A stretch of DNA of 64,000 nt. It comes from Hydrangea macrophylla (taxonomy: Eukaryota > Streptophyta > Magnoliopsida > Cornales > Hydrangeaceae). The stretch covers positions 117,700,458 through 117,764,457 of the forward strand of contig CM066994.1 of NCBI GenBank assembly GCA_033977485.1, written 5' to 3'. Positions 1 through 9,466 of this stretch are shown piece after piece. Position numbers and translations under genes: made by a program. How positions within the stretch are numbered: the first letter of the stretch is position 1; each line of letters opens with the position of its first letter. The notes under the pieces were generated by a model. The model did not search any database, was not told the DNA's origin, and worked only from the letters and a program-made list of their open reading frames with translations.

Positions 1-635
1 GATTACACTTCTTATATCGCGTTAGCTAAGCATCATTGACCTTGTATGTATCCAAGCCCATGAAAAGTACGATGATGATCTTATCACGTGACCCTTCTAC
101 CCTGAGAATTTTAAAATCAGCCTTCGAAGAATAAGATTTCCGTGGCCTTTATTCCAAACCGCTCTTTCAAAGGACTTGGGGGATTTCAAAATCAAGATTT
201 CGAAAAAATTCATGCTTTTCAAAAACAGAAATTTTTGACCCAATCACCTTATGATCCAAAATTCTTGAAAACTGCTTCCCAAAATGGATTTCAAGAATCC
301 CCAAATTTTTTCAAAAACTTCGAAGGATGGGAAAAGAGGGCCACAATGAATGGAGAAATCATCGTACTTGACATGAGTGAAGATCTTATGTGATTATGTG
401 CTTATGTGTTAGGATTAGGATTTTTTTTTCTCTTCTTTTTGGCATATAGAGTAGGCACACACGCACACATGCATTGCATCCGCATAACATACAAAATAAA
501 AGTTTTTTGCTAAAATAAAGGTAAAAAGGTATTCTAAAAAAATAAAACTTAAAATCTGCTGTAGGAGCAAAGATAGCCAATCAAGCGTGGTTCAGGGATC
601 CTACGGCAAGACTTGTAAGGAGAGGATACGCTAAC
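1..635 (+). other. Untranslated leader of the Tat/Ogre-like element
   Basis: This stretch lies before the gag start and does not resemble the 3' LTR end, so it is taken as leader between the off-window 5' LTR and gag. It is AT-rich, with repeated TTTCAAAA and CAAAAATT runs. An 83-codon open stretch at 142-393 has no recognisable domain and is not called as a gene. No primer-binding site is seen here; it should lie further left. Confidence 0.6.
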
Positions 636-2963
636 ATGGCCGAAGAAAGAAACAATGAAGAGATGACCGGATTAAGGGTACTAGTCGAACAGCAAGCGGA
701 ACAAATGAGGAGACAGGCCGAGAACATGAACCGCATGATGGGAATGATAGAGGAGCTGAATCGCCGACAGCCGCCGCATGTAATTCCACCCATTATAGAC
801 CCGCCTTTGGGAGGAGGAGACGGAGATTGGTTCGACGATCAAGAGGCACATTGGAATGATGCACTAAGAGCCAACAGGGACAGAGAGAAAGATGAAAAGG
901 AGAAGCTGTTGACCGAGAAGATAGAAAAGTTGGAAAGGGTAATGCGCAAAGCTCAGGGAGTGGATACCTATCTGATGGAACTGGAAGGATTGTATGACGG
1001 AGTCCACGAAACGCTGCCAGCTGGTTTCAAAATGCCAGTTTTCGATAAGTTTGATGGCACAGGCAATCCCCGCAGTCATGTCCGAATGTGCATAGGAGCT
1101 TTTCAGCCTAGTGGACTGAGCACTACCATGATGGCTGTTCTATTTCAACAAACCTTAACAGGAGCTGCTCTGTCATGGTACCTTATACTTGAGCCAAGCA
1201 AAACCAGAGTATGGGAAGAAGTGATTAAGGCATTTGTGGCACAATACGAGTACAATCAGGATTTGGATGTTACTGTCCGAGATTTGGAAACGACCAGGCA
1301 GGGGAACAAAGAATCATTCGCCGAGTATTTGAGTCGATGGAGAGGAAAGGCAGCTAAAATGGTACAAAGGCCGCCTGAGAAAGACTAGATCCGAATGCTA
1401 ATGAAAAATCTGCAACCAGTTTATCAAGAAAAGATGAGATTTCAGTCAATCAACACCTTTGCTGAGGTATTCGATGTAGGGACGAGAATCGAAGATGCAA
1501 TTCAAGAAGGAACAATCAAGAAGGAGGAACCACAGAACCGATATCGAAGGCCCAGTTATGGATCAAATGGAGGGCACTCGGGGGGTCACTCTGGCCCCAC
1601 CGATGTCAATGCACTTAGCGAGCCTGAGAGAAAGTTCGATATCACCAGAAACCATCCAAGAGGAGGAGAGGATAAGCCACTGAGGAAGTTTTCAGATTTG
1701 GGAGTGTCACTATCAACCGCCCTCGATAGGCTGTTAGCGAAAGGGCATCTCCGTCAGCTAGAACCTCGACCCCCGCCGAGTCCACTCCCACCACACTTCA
1801 AGGGAGATCTCTACTGCAAGTATCATCAACAAAAGGGCCACTCGACGGATCGATGCATGAGATTAAGGCACGAAATCCAGGACCTCATTGACAATAAAGT
1901 GATATCCGAGCCACCTGTTAAAGCCCCCAATGTCACCAAGAATCCTCTGCCGAACCATCGTGCTGTGCCACCGCCGCGGGGTCTTTATTTCTTAGGGGTA
2001 GAAGAAGCGGCATTCGATCCGTCCAAGCTAATCACAAAAGTCGGGGAACCAAAAAAGTTCTGTCAATTACCAGAAAATCCGGGGATCTATGCGCTTGGAA
2101 GCCAGCCAGAGATATGGGAAAATGAGGTGACAAGGCAGTCAGATTGGTGGGTCCAAGAAAGTAATGATCGGAACATAGGCCGGGTAGGGGAGGATGTTCT
2201 ATGGTATCAAAGCGACGAAGAGGCAAAAGAGGGCTCAAAGACCGTTTCAGAAACCGACAATATTTGGGCAAGAGAAGAGATCGACCATTTGACTCGATCT
2301 GGTAGGCACTTCAAGCCGCATGAACTAGAGGAAGATCACCCGGGGAGGGAGTTGGAGAAAGGGAAAGGAAAAATGAATGAGGAAGAAGAAGAGGATCAGG
2401 TCCTAAAACAGATGAAGAAGACTCAGGCTAACATCACTGTCTGGGGGTTGCTGATTGCCTCCAAACGCCATAGGCAAGCGGTCCTAGACGCTCTGAATCA
2501 AGCTGACGTGTCTATCGACACCACCCCGGAAGACCTCGTAGGACTGATCGGCAAAATTTCGACTTCGGCTATCACCTTTTCATCGAATGACTTACCTCCG
2601 GGAGGACCCACGCTCAACAAGCCACTGTATATCACCGTTGAATGTTTGGGGAACACCGTGCCCGCTTGTCTCGTTGACAACGGGTCTGCTCTTAATGTAT
2701 GTCCATTCCGCACAGCCAAGCGAATGGGTTTAGATGAATCTTCTTTTGTGCCGTCCCAACAAAAGGTCCGGGTATATGACAACACCCAAAGAGCAGTCAT
2801 GGGCATTATCTTTCTTAATCTCGCTATCGGGCCGATGGACAAAGAAGCTGAGTTCCAAATCATCGATATCCCCGCTTCTTTCAATCTGCTGCTGGGAAGG
2901 CCTTGGTTGGACAGTTTGGGCGCTATACCATCGACGATCCATCGAAAGGTTAAGTATGTCTGA
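636..2963 (+). pseudogene. gag plus aspartic protease region of the Tat/Ogre-like element
   Basis: Gag and protease are read in one frame from the ATG at 636. The N-terminal third is a charged coiled-coil. The retrotransposon gag core follows, with the FDGTGNPRSHV and ALSWY motifs near residues 146-186. A CX2HX4HX4C-type zinc knuckle sits near residues 395-410 (CKYHQQKGHSTDRC). An acidic hinge precedes the protease, whose active site DNGS is at 2676-2687 and whose LLGRPWLDSLGA motif is near the end. An in-frame TAG at 1386-1388 breaks gag where a Gln codon (CAG) is the simplest ancestor, and a TGA at 2961-2963 ends the protease segment. No frameshift is seen. The product would form the virus-like particle and process the polyprotein; as it stands it cannot make full-length Gag-Pol without readthrough. 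Confidence 0.88.
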
Positions 2964-4055
2964 GAAAACAAAGTCTGTAATATCCTCAGAGACAGTTGGG
3001 TTCGTTCGTCCGAAGCGTCGTCAAGTGCACCGGTCCTAGAATTACAGCTGCAAGAAGAAGAAGCGAAGATGGGAGGATTCGAGTTCATCAGCATGATAGA
3101 AGAGGGAAAGCCGAAAGAATTTCCACCGCCCCATTTCGATCAGTATGCTAGTCCAGTAGTCGCGGGAATCATGAAGAAAATGGGTTTCTTTCCAGGATTG
3201 AAACTGGGGAAGAATCTTCAGGGCCTGCCAGAGGCTCCAAGAATCCCTACTCAGACTCACACTCACGGTCTAGGGTATCGGCCAACGAAGAAGGAGCTGA
3301 GAGCAAAGAAGAAGGACGTCAGTGCGCCACTAGACCCTTACTTAAAGACTCTCAATGGGTATTTTGTGAAGGAAGGAGAAGATTTCCCCTTTTGCGGTTT
3401 CCCAGAACCATGGATGGACCAAAAAGACAAATGCATGAAGCCGGGGTTCGAGATCTTCTTCTCCCATGAATTTTTTGGGTACAAAGACCCATTTTTGCAA
3501 ATGCCTGAAAAGTCTGTTGCTGCCAAGGACTGGATTGGTACGTTAGACGGTTCTGCCATGAAAGATCTGTTAGGCGAAGGGAACGCAGAGGTCATGAAGG
3601 AGGATCCCGGAAAGTCCAAAGGTGAATACGTCGAGGGCATAGTGGAGGAAGCTGCCGAGAGTGAAGAAGGTGAGGAAGGGAAGGCTGAGGAAGAAGAGAT
3701 GGAGGAAATCACCAAGATAGGAGGTCCGGAAGAATGCTTTATTACTGGCCTGGGAGGAGAGCACAAGAAGGAGTGGGTTTTTGAGTCTAGTGATAGGTTC
3801 CCCCCACACCCAGAGTCTGTAATGGCCCAAATGAGGCGTCTTTCAATTTCTATGTCTGTTGTAATCACTCCAAAGAAAATCAATGAAAGTATGACTGATT
3901 CTGCCTACTCGAAAGCGCTTAATGAATGTGATGAATGTGATGATCATGAAATACCTATTGAACTGCAAAAACTAATTGAAAAAGAAAAAGAATCTGCATG
4001 TAAAATCATTGAGGACACCCTAACAATTAATCTTGGAAATGAGAACAATCCTTAA
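2964..4055 (+). pseudogene. Protease-RT linker with G-patch-like motif
   Basis: The frame continues from the protease past its TGA. A methionine-led open stretch runs 3069-4055. Near its start is a glycine-rich G-patch-like motif (MKKMGFFPGLKLGKNLQG, then GLGYRPTKKE), usual in Tat-lineage polyproteins between protease and RT. The rest is a proline and acidic linker with a Glu-rich run at about 3650-3710. A TAA at 4053-4055 interrupts the frame, which reopens at once into the RT lead-in (KDVFAWSYNDMPGIDP). Ogre elements are known to splice an intron in about this region. Because the frame here is continuous apart from stops, nonsense mutation is the simpler reading, but an unspliced intron covering one of these stops cannot be excluded. 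Confidence 0.75.
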
Positions 4056-5852
4056 AATGTCTTCATCGGCTCTACACTTAGCAATAAAGAAAGTAAAGAA
4101 CTAATCAGTCTATTAAATGAATTCAAAGATGTTTTTGCATGGTCTTACAATGATATGCCAGGTATCGATCCAAAAATAGTCCAACACCACATCCCCCTCT
4201 TTCCCAATTCAAAGCCCATAAAACAAAAATTGAGGCGAATGAGGCCAGAATGGGCACTTAAAGTAAAAGAGGAGGTTGAAAAGCAATTAAGAGCTGGATT
4301 CTTGATGGTCACCGAGTATCCCGAGTGGATTGCCAACATTGTGCCTGTCCCAAAGAAGGATGGTCATGTTAGGGTTTGCGTGGATTTTCGGGATTTGAAC
4401 AAAGCAAGCCCTAAAGACGATTTCCCATTACCCCACATCGACGTGTTGGTTGATAACACTGCGAGACATGAACTTCTATCTTTCATGGATGGATTCTCCG
4501 GGTATAATCAAATCCTTATGGCTCCCGAGGATAGAGAGAAAACCACGTTCATCACTGCGTGGGGGACATATTGCTATAGGGTCATGCCATTCGGACTCAA
4601 GAATGCAGGCGCAACCTATCAAAGGGCTGCCACCACTTTATTGCACGACATGATCCACAAAGAGGTAGAGGTGTATGTGGACGATATGATTGTGAAATCC
4701 AAGGAGAGGGGAGGGCACCTAGAGGCTTTGAGAAAGTTCTTTGGGAGATTGAGGGAGTTCAAGATGAGGCTGAACCCGCAGAAATGCACGTTCGGAGTCA
4801 CTACTGGCAAGCTGCTAGGATTTCTCATTACCCAAAGGGGAATAGAAGTGGACCCTACCAAAATAAAGGCCTTAACCGAGATGAACCCACCAAAAAATGA
4901 GAAAGAACTGAGAGGGTTCCTGGGTAGAATACAATTTATAAGTCGTTTCATCTCAAAGCTCACCATGACCTGCGACCCGCTGTTCAAGCTACTCAGAAAG
5001 GGAGAGAGATTCAATTGGGACACCCTGTGTCAACAAGCCTTCGACAAAATCAAAACCTACCTCCAGAACCCACCTGTCTTGTCGCCACCTTCGCCTGGGA
5101 GACCTTTGTTACTTTATCTCTCTGTATCCGAAGATTCAATGGGATGTATGCTGGCCCAAGAAGGAGAAGATGGGTACGTGGAGAAGGCCATTTACTACTT
5201 AAGCAAGAGAATGGTAGGATATGAGTTAAAGTATTCGCCCTTGGAGAAGGCCTGTTGGGCCTTGGTTTGGTGTACCCGTCGCCCCCGCCACTACATGCTA
5301 GCCTTCCCTGTAATCCTGATATCCCGAATGGACCCATTAAAATACCTGTTCGAAAAACCCGTCTTGACCAGTAGGATTTCCCGTTGGACCATGATGCTGG
5401 CTGAGTTCGACATCAGATATGTCACCGCCAAGTCCGTAAAAGGAAGGGATGTCGCCGAGTTTTTAGCCGACCTCGCTGTAGAATCTGAGGACAAGGGAGA
5501 CTTCAAGTTCCCAGATGAAGGAATAATGGAGGTTAAGGAGGATTTGTGGAAGATGTACTTCGATGGAGCAGCCAACCAAATGGGTTACGGAGTTGGAATC
5601 ATTCTCGTAGCACCAGACGGGGTCCCCACCCCATTAGCCGTCAAACTCAAGTATAACTCAACTAACAATACCGCGGAGTACGAAGCATGCATAATTGGGA
5701 TAGAAGCAACCTTGGCTTTGAAGGTCAGAAAGATTGATGTCTTCGGAGATTCCAACTTGATCATATCCCAGGTCCGAGGAGATTGGAGGGTAAAACATGA
5801 GAAATTGAGACCTTACCATGACTATCTGGAAAGCCTGAAAGCACAATTCTGA
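4056..5852 (+). pseudogene. Reverse transcriptase, RNase H and archaeal-type RNase H
   Basis: RT motifs appear in order: CVDFRDLNKASPKD, FPLPHID, MPFGLKNAGATYQR, and the catalytic YVDD at 4674-4685. The connection and first RNase H follow (LLLYLSVSEDSMG, YSPLEKACWALVW). A second RNase H begins at about 5548 with YFDGAANQMGYGVG and carries further acidic residues in NNTAEYEA and FGDSNLI. A second RNase H is diagnostic of the Tat lineage. The frame is broken only by a TGA at 5850-5852 inside this second domain, where CGA to TGA is a plausible origin; the last catalytic Asp lies beyond the stop. The domain would copy the element RNA into DNA and remove the RNA strand. Confidence 0.9.
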
Positions 5853-7274
5853 AAGATTTCCTTTTACCACCTCTCTCGCGAAGAAAACCAACTAGCCGAC
5901 TCTTTGGCTACCTTAGCCTCGATGATCCAAATCCCTTCCAAAATTGCCATGATCCCGCTGTCCATAGAAGTAAGGACTCAACCGTCATTCGAAATGATCG
6001 CAGCCATAGAGAGAGAAGATGAAGTGCCTTGGTATGTGGACGTGTGGAAGTTCATTAAAAAAGGAGAATACCCCGAAGGAGCCTCAGAAAAGGACAAGAA
6101 GGCGATACGACGATTTGCTGCTCAATTTGTGATCTACGCGGATAAACTATGGAAGAAGTCCTACACCGGGTATAATTTGGAGTGGTTATATGGAAGGGAA
6201 GCTAAGAGAATGATGGAGGAAATACATGAGAGAGTATGCGGGCCCCACATGAACGGGCACATGCTGGCGAAGAAGATCATTCGACAAGGGTACTATTGGA
6301 CGACCTTGGACAAAGACTGTTGTGAATATGTTAGAAGGTGTCACAAGTGTCAGATTCATGCAAATCTGATGCACACCCCACCGTCGCAGCTCTATAGCAT
6401 GACCACCCCTTGGCCATTTTCCGTATGGGGGATTGATATCATCGGTGAGATAGTTCCAAAGGCTTCCAATGGGCACCGTTATATAATCGTGGCGATCGAT
6501 TATTTTACAAAATGGGTAGAAGCGGCCTCATATGCGACTTTGAAAGCCAAAGATGTGGTGAGTTTCATTGAGAAGAATATAATCTGCAGATACGGAGTCC
6601 CGAACGAGTTTATCTCCGATCATGGCAGTCATTTCCAGGGGGAAGTTATCCCGCTCTTAGAAAAGTATAAGATCACTCGCCATCAGTCATCCCCGTATAG
6701 GCCCCAGACGAATGGAGCGGTAGAGGCAGCGAATAAGAATGTTAAAGCAATCTTGGGGAAGACGACAGATACATATAAGGATTGGCATGAGAAGCTGCCA
6801 TTCGCTTTATGGGGGTATCGGACGTCAGTAAGGACTTCAACGGGTGCTACACCATACTCACTGGTCTACGGAATGGAGGCAGTCCTTCCAGTCGAGGTGG
6901 AAATACCCTCTCTCAGAGTCTTAACAGAATGTGAAGTGACAGAATCAGAATGGATACAGGGAAGGTATGAGGAATTGATGCTGCTCGATGAAAAGAGGCT
7001 GACCGCGATAAACCATACTCGGGGGTACCAGAAGAGAATAACTCGTGCTTTCAATAAAAAGGTCCGCCCAAGGAAGCTTACTGAGGGTGACCTGGTCCTC
7101 AAAGAACTGAAGGTGCCTGTTTATGACCCCAGAGGAAAGTTCAAACCCAACTGGGTCGGGCCGTACATCATTAAGACCCTCCTTTCCGGAGGGGCGGCCT
7201 ATCTCATGGACCTGGACGGGGTTGAATTTAAACAGCCGATTAACCTCGATCGCCTCAAGAAATACTTTGCTTGA
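5853..7274 (+). pseudogene. End of second RNase H plus integrase
   Basis: The same frame resumes after the TGA with the RNase H tail (REENQLADSLATLA), then integrase from a methionine at 5904. The zinc-binding HHCC motif is clear (HERVCGPHMNGH, then CHKCQ). The DDE core is WGIDIIG, ISDHGSHFQG and GAVEAANKN. The C-terminal part has the GDLVLKEL and PNWVGPYII motifs typical of Ty3/gypsy integrases, with no chromodomain, as expected for the non-chromovirus Tat branch. The reading frame closes at a natural stop, 7272-7274. This 457-codon segment is intact and its catalytic residues are present, but it depends on upstream translation that is interrupted. Confidence 0.9.
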
Positions 7275-7905
7275 AACCATTTCTTTCGAAGCCTCCTACC
7301 TTGATGAACTACGCTTGACCTGATTCCCGTTAGGGGATACGTAGGCAACCTACTTGGTTCGGTCACTTAAATAAAATGCCTGAGCAGCATCTTTCTTCAA
7401 GCCTTAAACTGAACTACTTGGGACCTGACACCCACTCGGGGATAAGTAGGCGGGCTCTCCGAAGCCCTCGGTCCACTCGAAAAAAACAGTGCTAAACTAG
7501 GGGCAAACTAGCGTTTGCCCAAAGCCGCTTCAAAGCCATAAAACCAGGGGCAAACTTCGTTTGCTAAGCCGAAGAACCCAGATACAAAACCCTCCCTTGG
7601 ATCATCTGGCTATCGAGATAAGTATTATAAAAAAAAGCAAATGAGAATTCATAGAAGGATTAAAGTTTAAAGCAAAGAAGCAAAGTAAAGAGCCAAGTTA
7701 AGACATTAAGAGGATAATTCTTCATAAAAGATTAATCGAAAGGGTGGACACTTTAGATTTAGCATGACAACACTTCTTGAAAAGGAAAAATAAGAAAAAT
7801 CACATTCAAAAGCGCAAACAAAGGGTAGGCAGGGTCTGTCAGAAGAGTTTCGTAAAATGTCAGGCATTTTCCCTGTTTTCGTCTACTTTATTATGCATGT
7901 GTCTA
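7275..7905 (+). other. Post-pol spacer with 3'-end-like motifs and internal PPT-like tracts
   Basis: Just after pol is GGGGATACGTAGGCAACC (about 7333-7350), a motif that recurs at about 22617-22633 just before the real 3' end, and more weakly at about 7439 (GGGGATAAGTAGGCGGG). Two AGGGGCAAACT tracts at about 7499 and 7549 match the real polypurine tract at 22785-22798. No gene is seen here. The copies suggest that an older 3' end lay here before the opposite-strand module was acquired; that history is inference. Confidence 0.6.
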
Positions 7906-8997
7906 TCAAGCTCGCCTCGCAGCCAAGGTTTGGATCTCTAGAAGATACTCAGTAGTAGGCACAGTCAGAGCAGGAATCCTCGGGAACGGAGCAGCCATTC
8001 TGCCATGCCGAGCCTCCATGAAAGCTTTCACTATGGAGGGACGCAAAGCGAACCCCTTAGTAAAATCAGCAGTTATAGAATCGGTAGCGCCTTGTAAGAG
8101 TCCAAACTGACGGACCATCCGGTCAGGAATGTAGAAAGTCATAGTGTGCAAACCGGGCAGCCAAATGCCAGGTCGCCCAGGGAGGCGCACAGCAATAGAG
8201 CGACAGGTCCACGACGGATAAACCCAGCAAATGTCACTAGAAGAAAGGCCCTGCAGCCAACCAAGCCACGCATCGGCAGACTGAAACAAGTTGTGAATCT
8301 CCACGCGATCATAAGGAAGTGACCCACGGAGATGGGAAGCATGTATGAAGAGATCTAGACGCTCCATGAGCCAAACTTGTAGAACGAAAGGTGCCCCGGC
8401 AGATAACATAACCCCAGTAGCATGGGCATGGCCCAGCCCGATCAGAGTTTCACCAAGGACCAGCATAACAACACTTTTCATCTCCCGCAAGCCGCATGCC
8501 ATGGGTATAAGAATGTCAGAAGATGACCGGAATAGGAAGTAAGAGAGCATGGCGATTGACAAGGCACTACGTCGGATGATCTGGTACTCACCGTCATAGG
8601 GGTCCCCTATGGGAGCATAAACAGAGGCAAGGCGCTCAAAATCAATATGCCTGTCACAAATAAAGGAGCCCGCCGCATTTTGAGATATGTGGAGAAGAGT
8701 GGCCAAATCCCGAACATACCCGGCCTGAATCTGAGGGACCATCAATTCAGCAGAAGAATCAGTATGGAGAATGGCACTAAACTCCTCAAACAAGAGGCAG
8801 ATCTCTTGAGAACCAAAGCGGAAGACGTTGAAAGTGGGATCCCAACATTGAATGGCAGCCCGAAGTAGGCCCTCATTCAAACTCATCCGTCGAAACGAAA
8901 AGAGATCGTTTAGTCTGAAGCACTCAAAATTGAGCTTATCAATGCCAGAGAGAGTATCCATCCATGGGAAGAGGATTTGAGAACTAATGGGGGCCAT
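7906..8997 (-). CDS. Plant-mobile-domain/DUF7745-like protein in opposite orientation to the retroelement
   Basis: This is an uninterrupted 363-codon ORF on the strand opposite to gag-pol. Near residues 50-80 it has CWDPTFNVFRFGSQEIC followed by an EEFSAIL helix. That pattern of Trp-Asp-Pro, an aromatic strand and a Glu-Glu helix is seen at the start of plant mobile domain and DUF7745 proteins. The rest is helical and has several Trp residues (WLGWLQG, YPSWTCRSIAVRLPG). The ATG at 8997 is the first in the frame and lies about 86 bp from an array of GC-rich palindromes. Extra antisense ORFs downstream of integrase are known in Tat elements; their function is unknown. PMD proteins of the host act in silencing and development, but a role here is only inferred. 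The family call is moderate; the coding call is stronger because the ORF has survived where gag-pol has not. Confidence 0.65.
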   Translation of the reverse strand: MAPISSQILFPWMDTLSGIDKLNFECFRLNDLFSFRRMSLNEGLLRAAIQCWDPTFNVFRFGSQEICLLFEEFSAILHTDSSAELMVPQIQAGYVRDLATLLHISQNAAGSFICDRHIDFERLASVYAPIGDPYDGEYQIIRRSALSIAMLSYFLFRSSSDILIPMACGLREMKSVVMLVLGETLIGLGHAHATGVMLSAGAPFVLQVWLMERLDLFIHASHLRGSLPYDRVEIHNLFQSADAWLGWLQGLSSSDICWVYPSWTCRSIAVRLPGRPGIWLPGLHTMTFYIPDRMVRQFGLLQGATDSITADFTKGFALRPSIVKAFMEARHGRMAAPFPRIPALTVPTTEYLLEIQTLAARRA

Positions 8998-9082
8998 TTG
9001 AAGGGGAAATGAGGAGAAATGAGAAGTGTTTTGCGAAACTTTGAGAATGAAGGGATATAAATAGAAGAATAAGGCTGTCTAC

Positions 9083-9215
9083 CTACCCGCGGCACTCGAT
9101 AAAGTGCAGCGGCACTCGATGAAGTGCCGCGCGGCAGTCAGTGAATGCCGTTGCGGCATTTACAGACTGCCGTAGCGGCTCTCACTGAGTGCCGCGGAGA
9201 CCTAACCGAGTGCCG
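9083..9215. repeat. Palindromic GC-rich array, block 1
   Basis: Five to six tandem units of about 20-22 bp have the form GCGGCACTC...GAGTGCCGC, GCGGCAGTC...GAATGCCG and so on. Each unit is an imperfect hairpin with a stem of 7-8 bp. Related blocks lie at 21175-21325 and inside the 3' LTR at 23066-23375. This block sits between the end of the PMD gene (9467) and the ATG of the 363-codon ORF (8997), so it may act as spacer or promoter DNA for the antisense ORF. Confidence 0.8.
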
Positions 9216-9466
9216 TTCTGAGTTTTTCATTGGCCAGAATCTGTTTGTAACACGATCAGCCCACCTGCAAACAGAAAACTTATTGAGAAGCAATAAAACG
9301 TGCGCATCATGCAGCACGTATAAATACATTCATTCATTTCATTTATTTTCAAAAGATAAAAGAAGCAAGAGCATTCAAAATAAAGCATATGTGTATATAT
9401 ACAGTCATCCATCAAAATAAAAAATCATCTCAAAAGAAAACAAAAAAAATATATATATAAGCGTGA

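Noticed and set aside
142..393. 83-codon open frame before gag
   Set aside because: Phe/Lys/Asn-rich, no recognisable domain, in the expected leader; not enough to call a gene.
2498..3094. 198-codon minus-strand open frame across the protease
   Set aside because: Shadow of the gag-protease coding strand; the + strand carries the recognisable motifs.
3338..3883. 181-codon minus-strand open frame
   Set aside because: Ser-rich shadow of the Glu-rich + strand linker.
9083..9215. CRISPR-like array appearance of the regularly repeated palindromes (also at 29095-29218 and 60046-60345)
   Set aside because: The repeats are short palindromes with variable spacing inside plant LTR retroelements. There are no uniform spacers, leader or cas genes, and the genome is eukaryotic.
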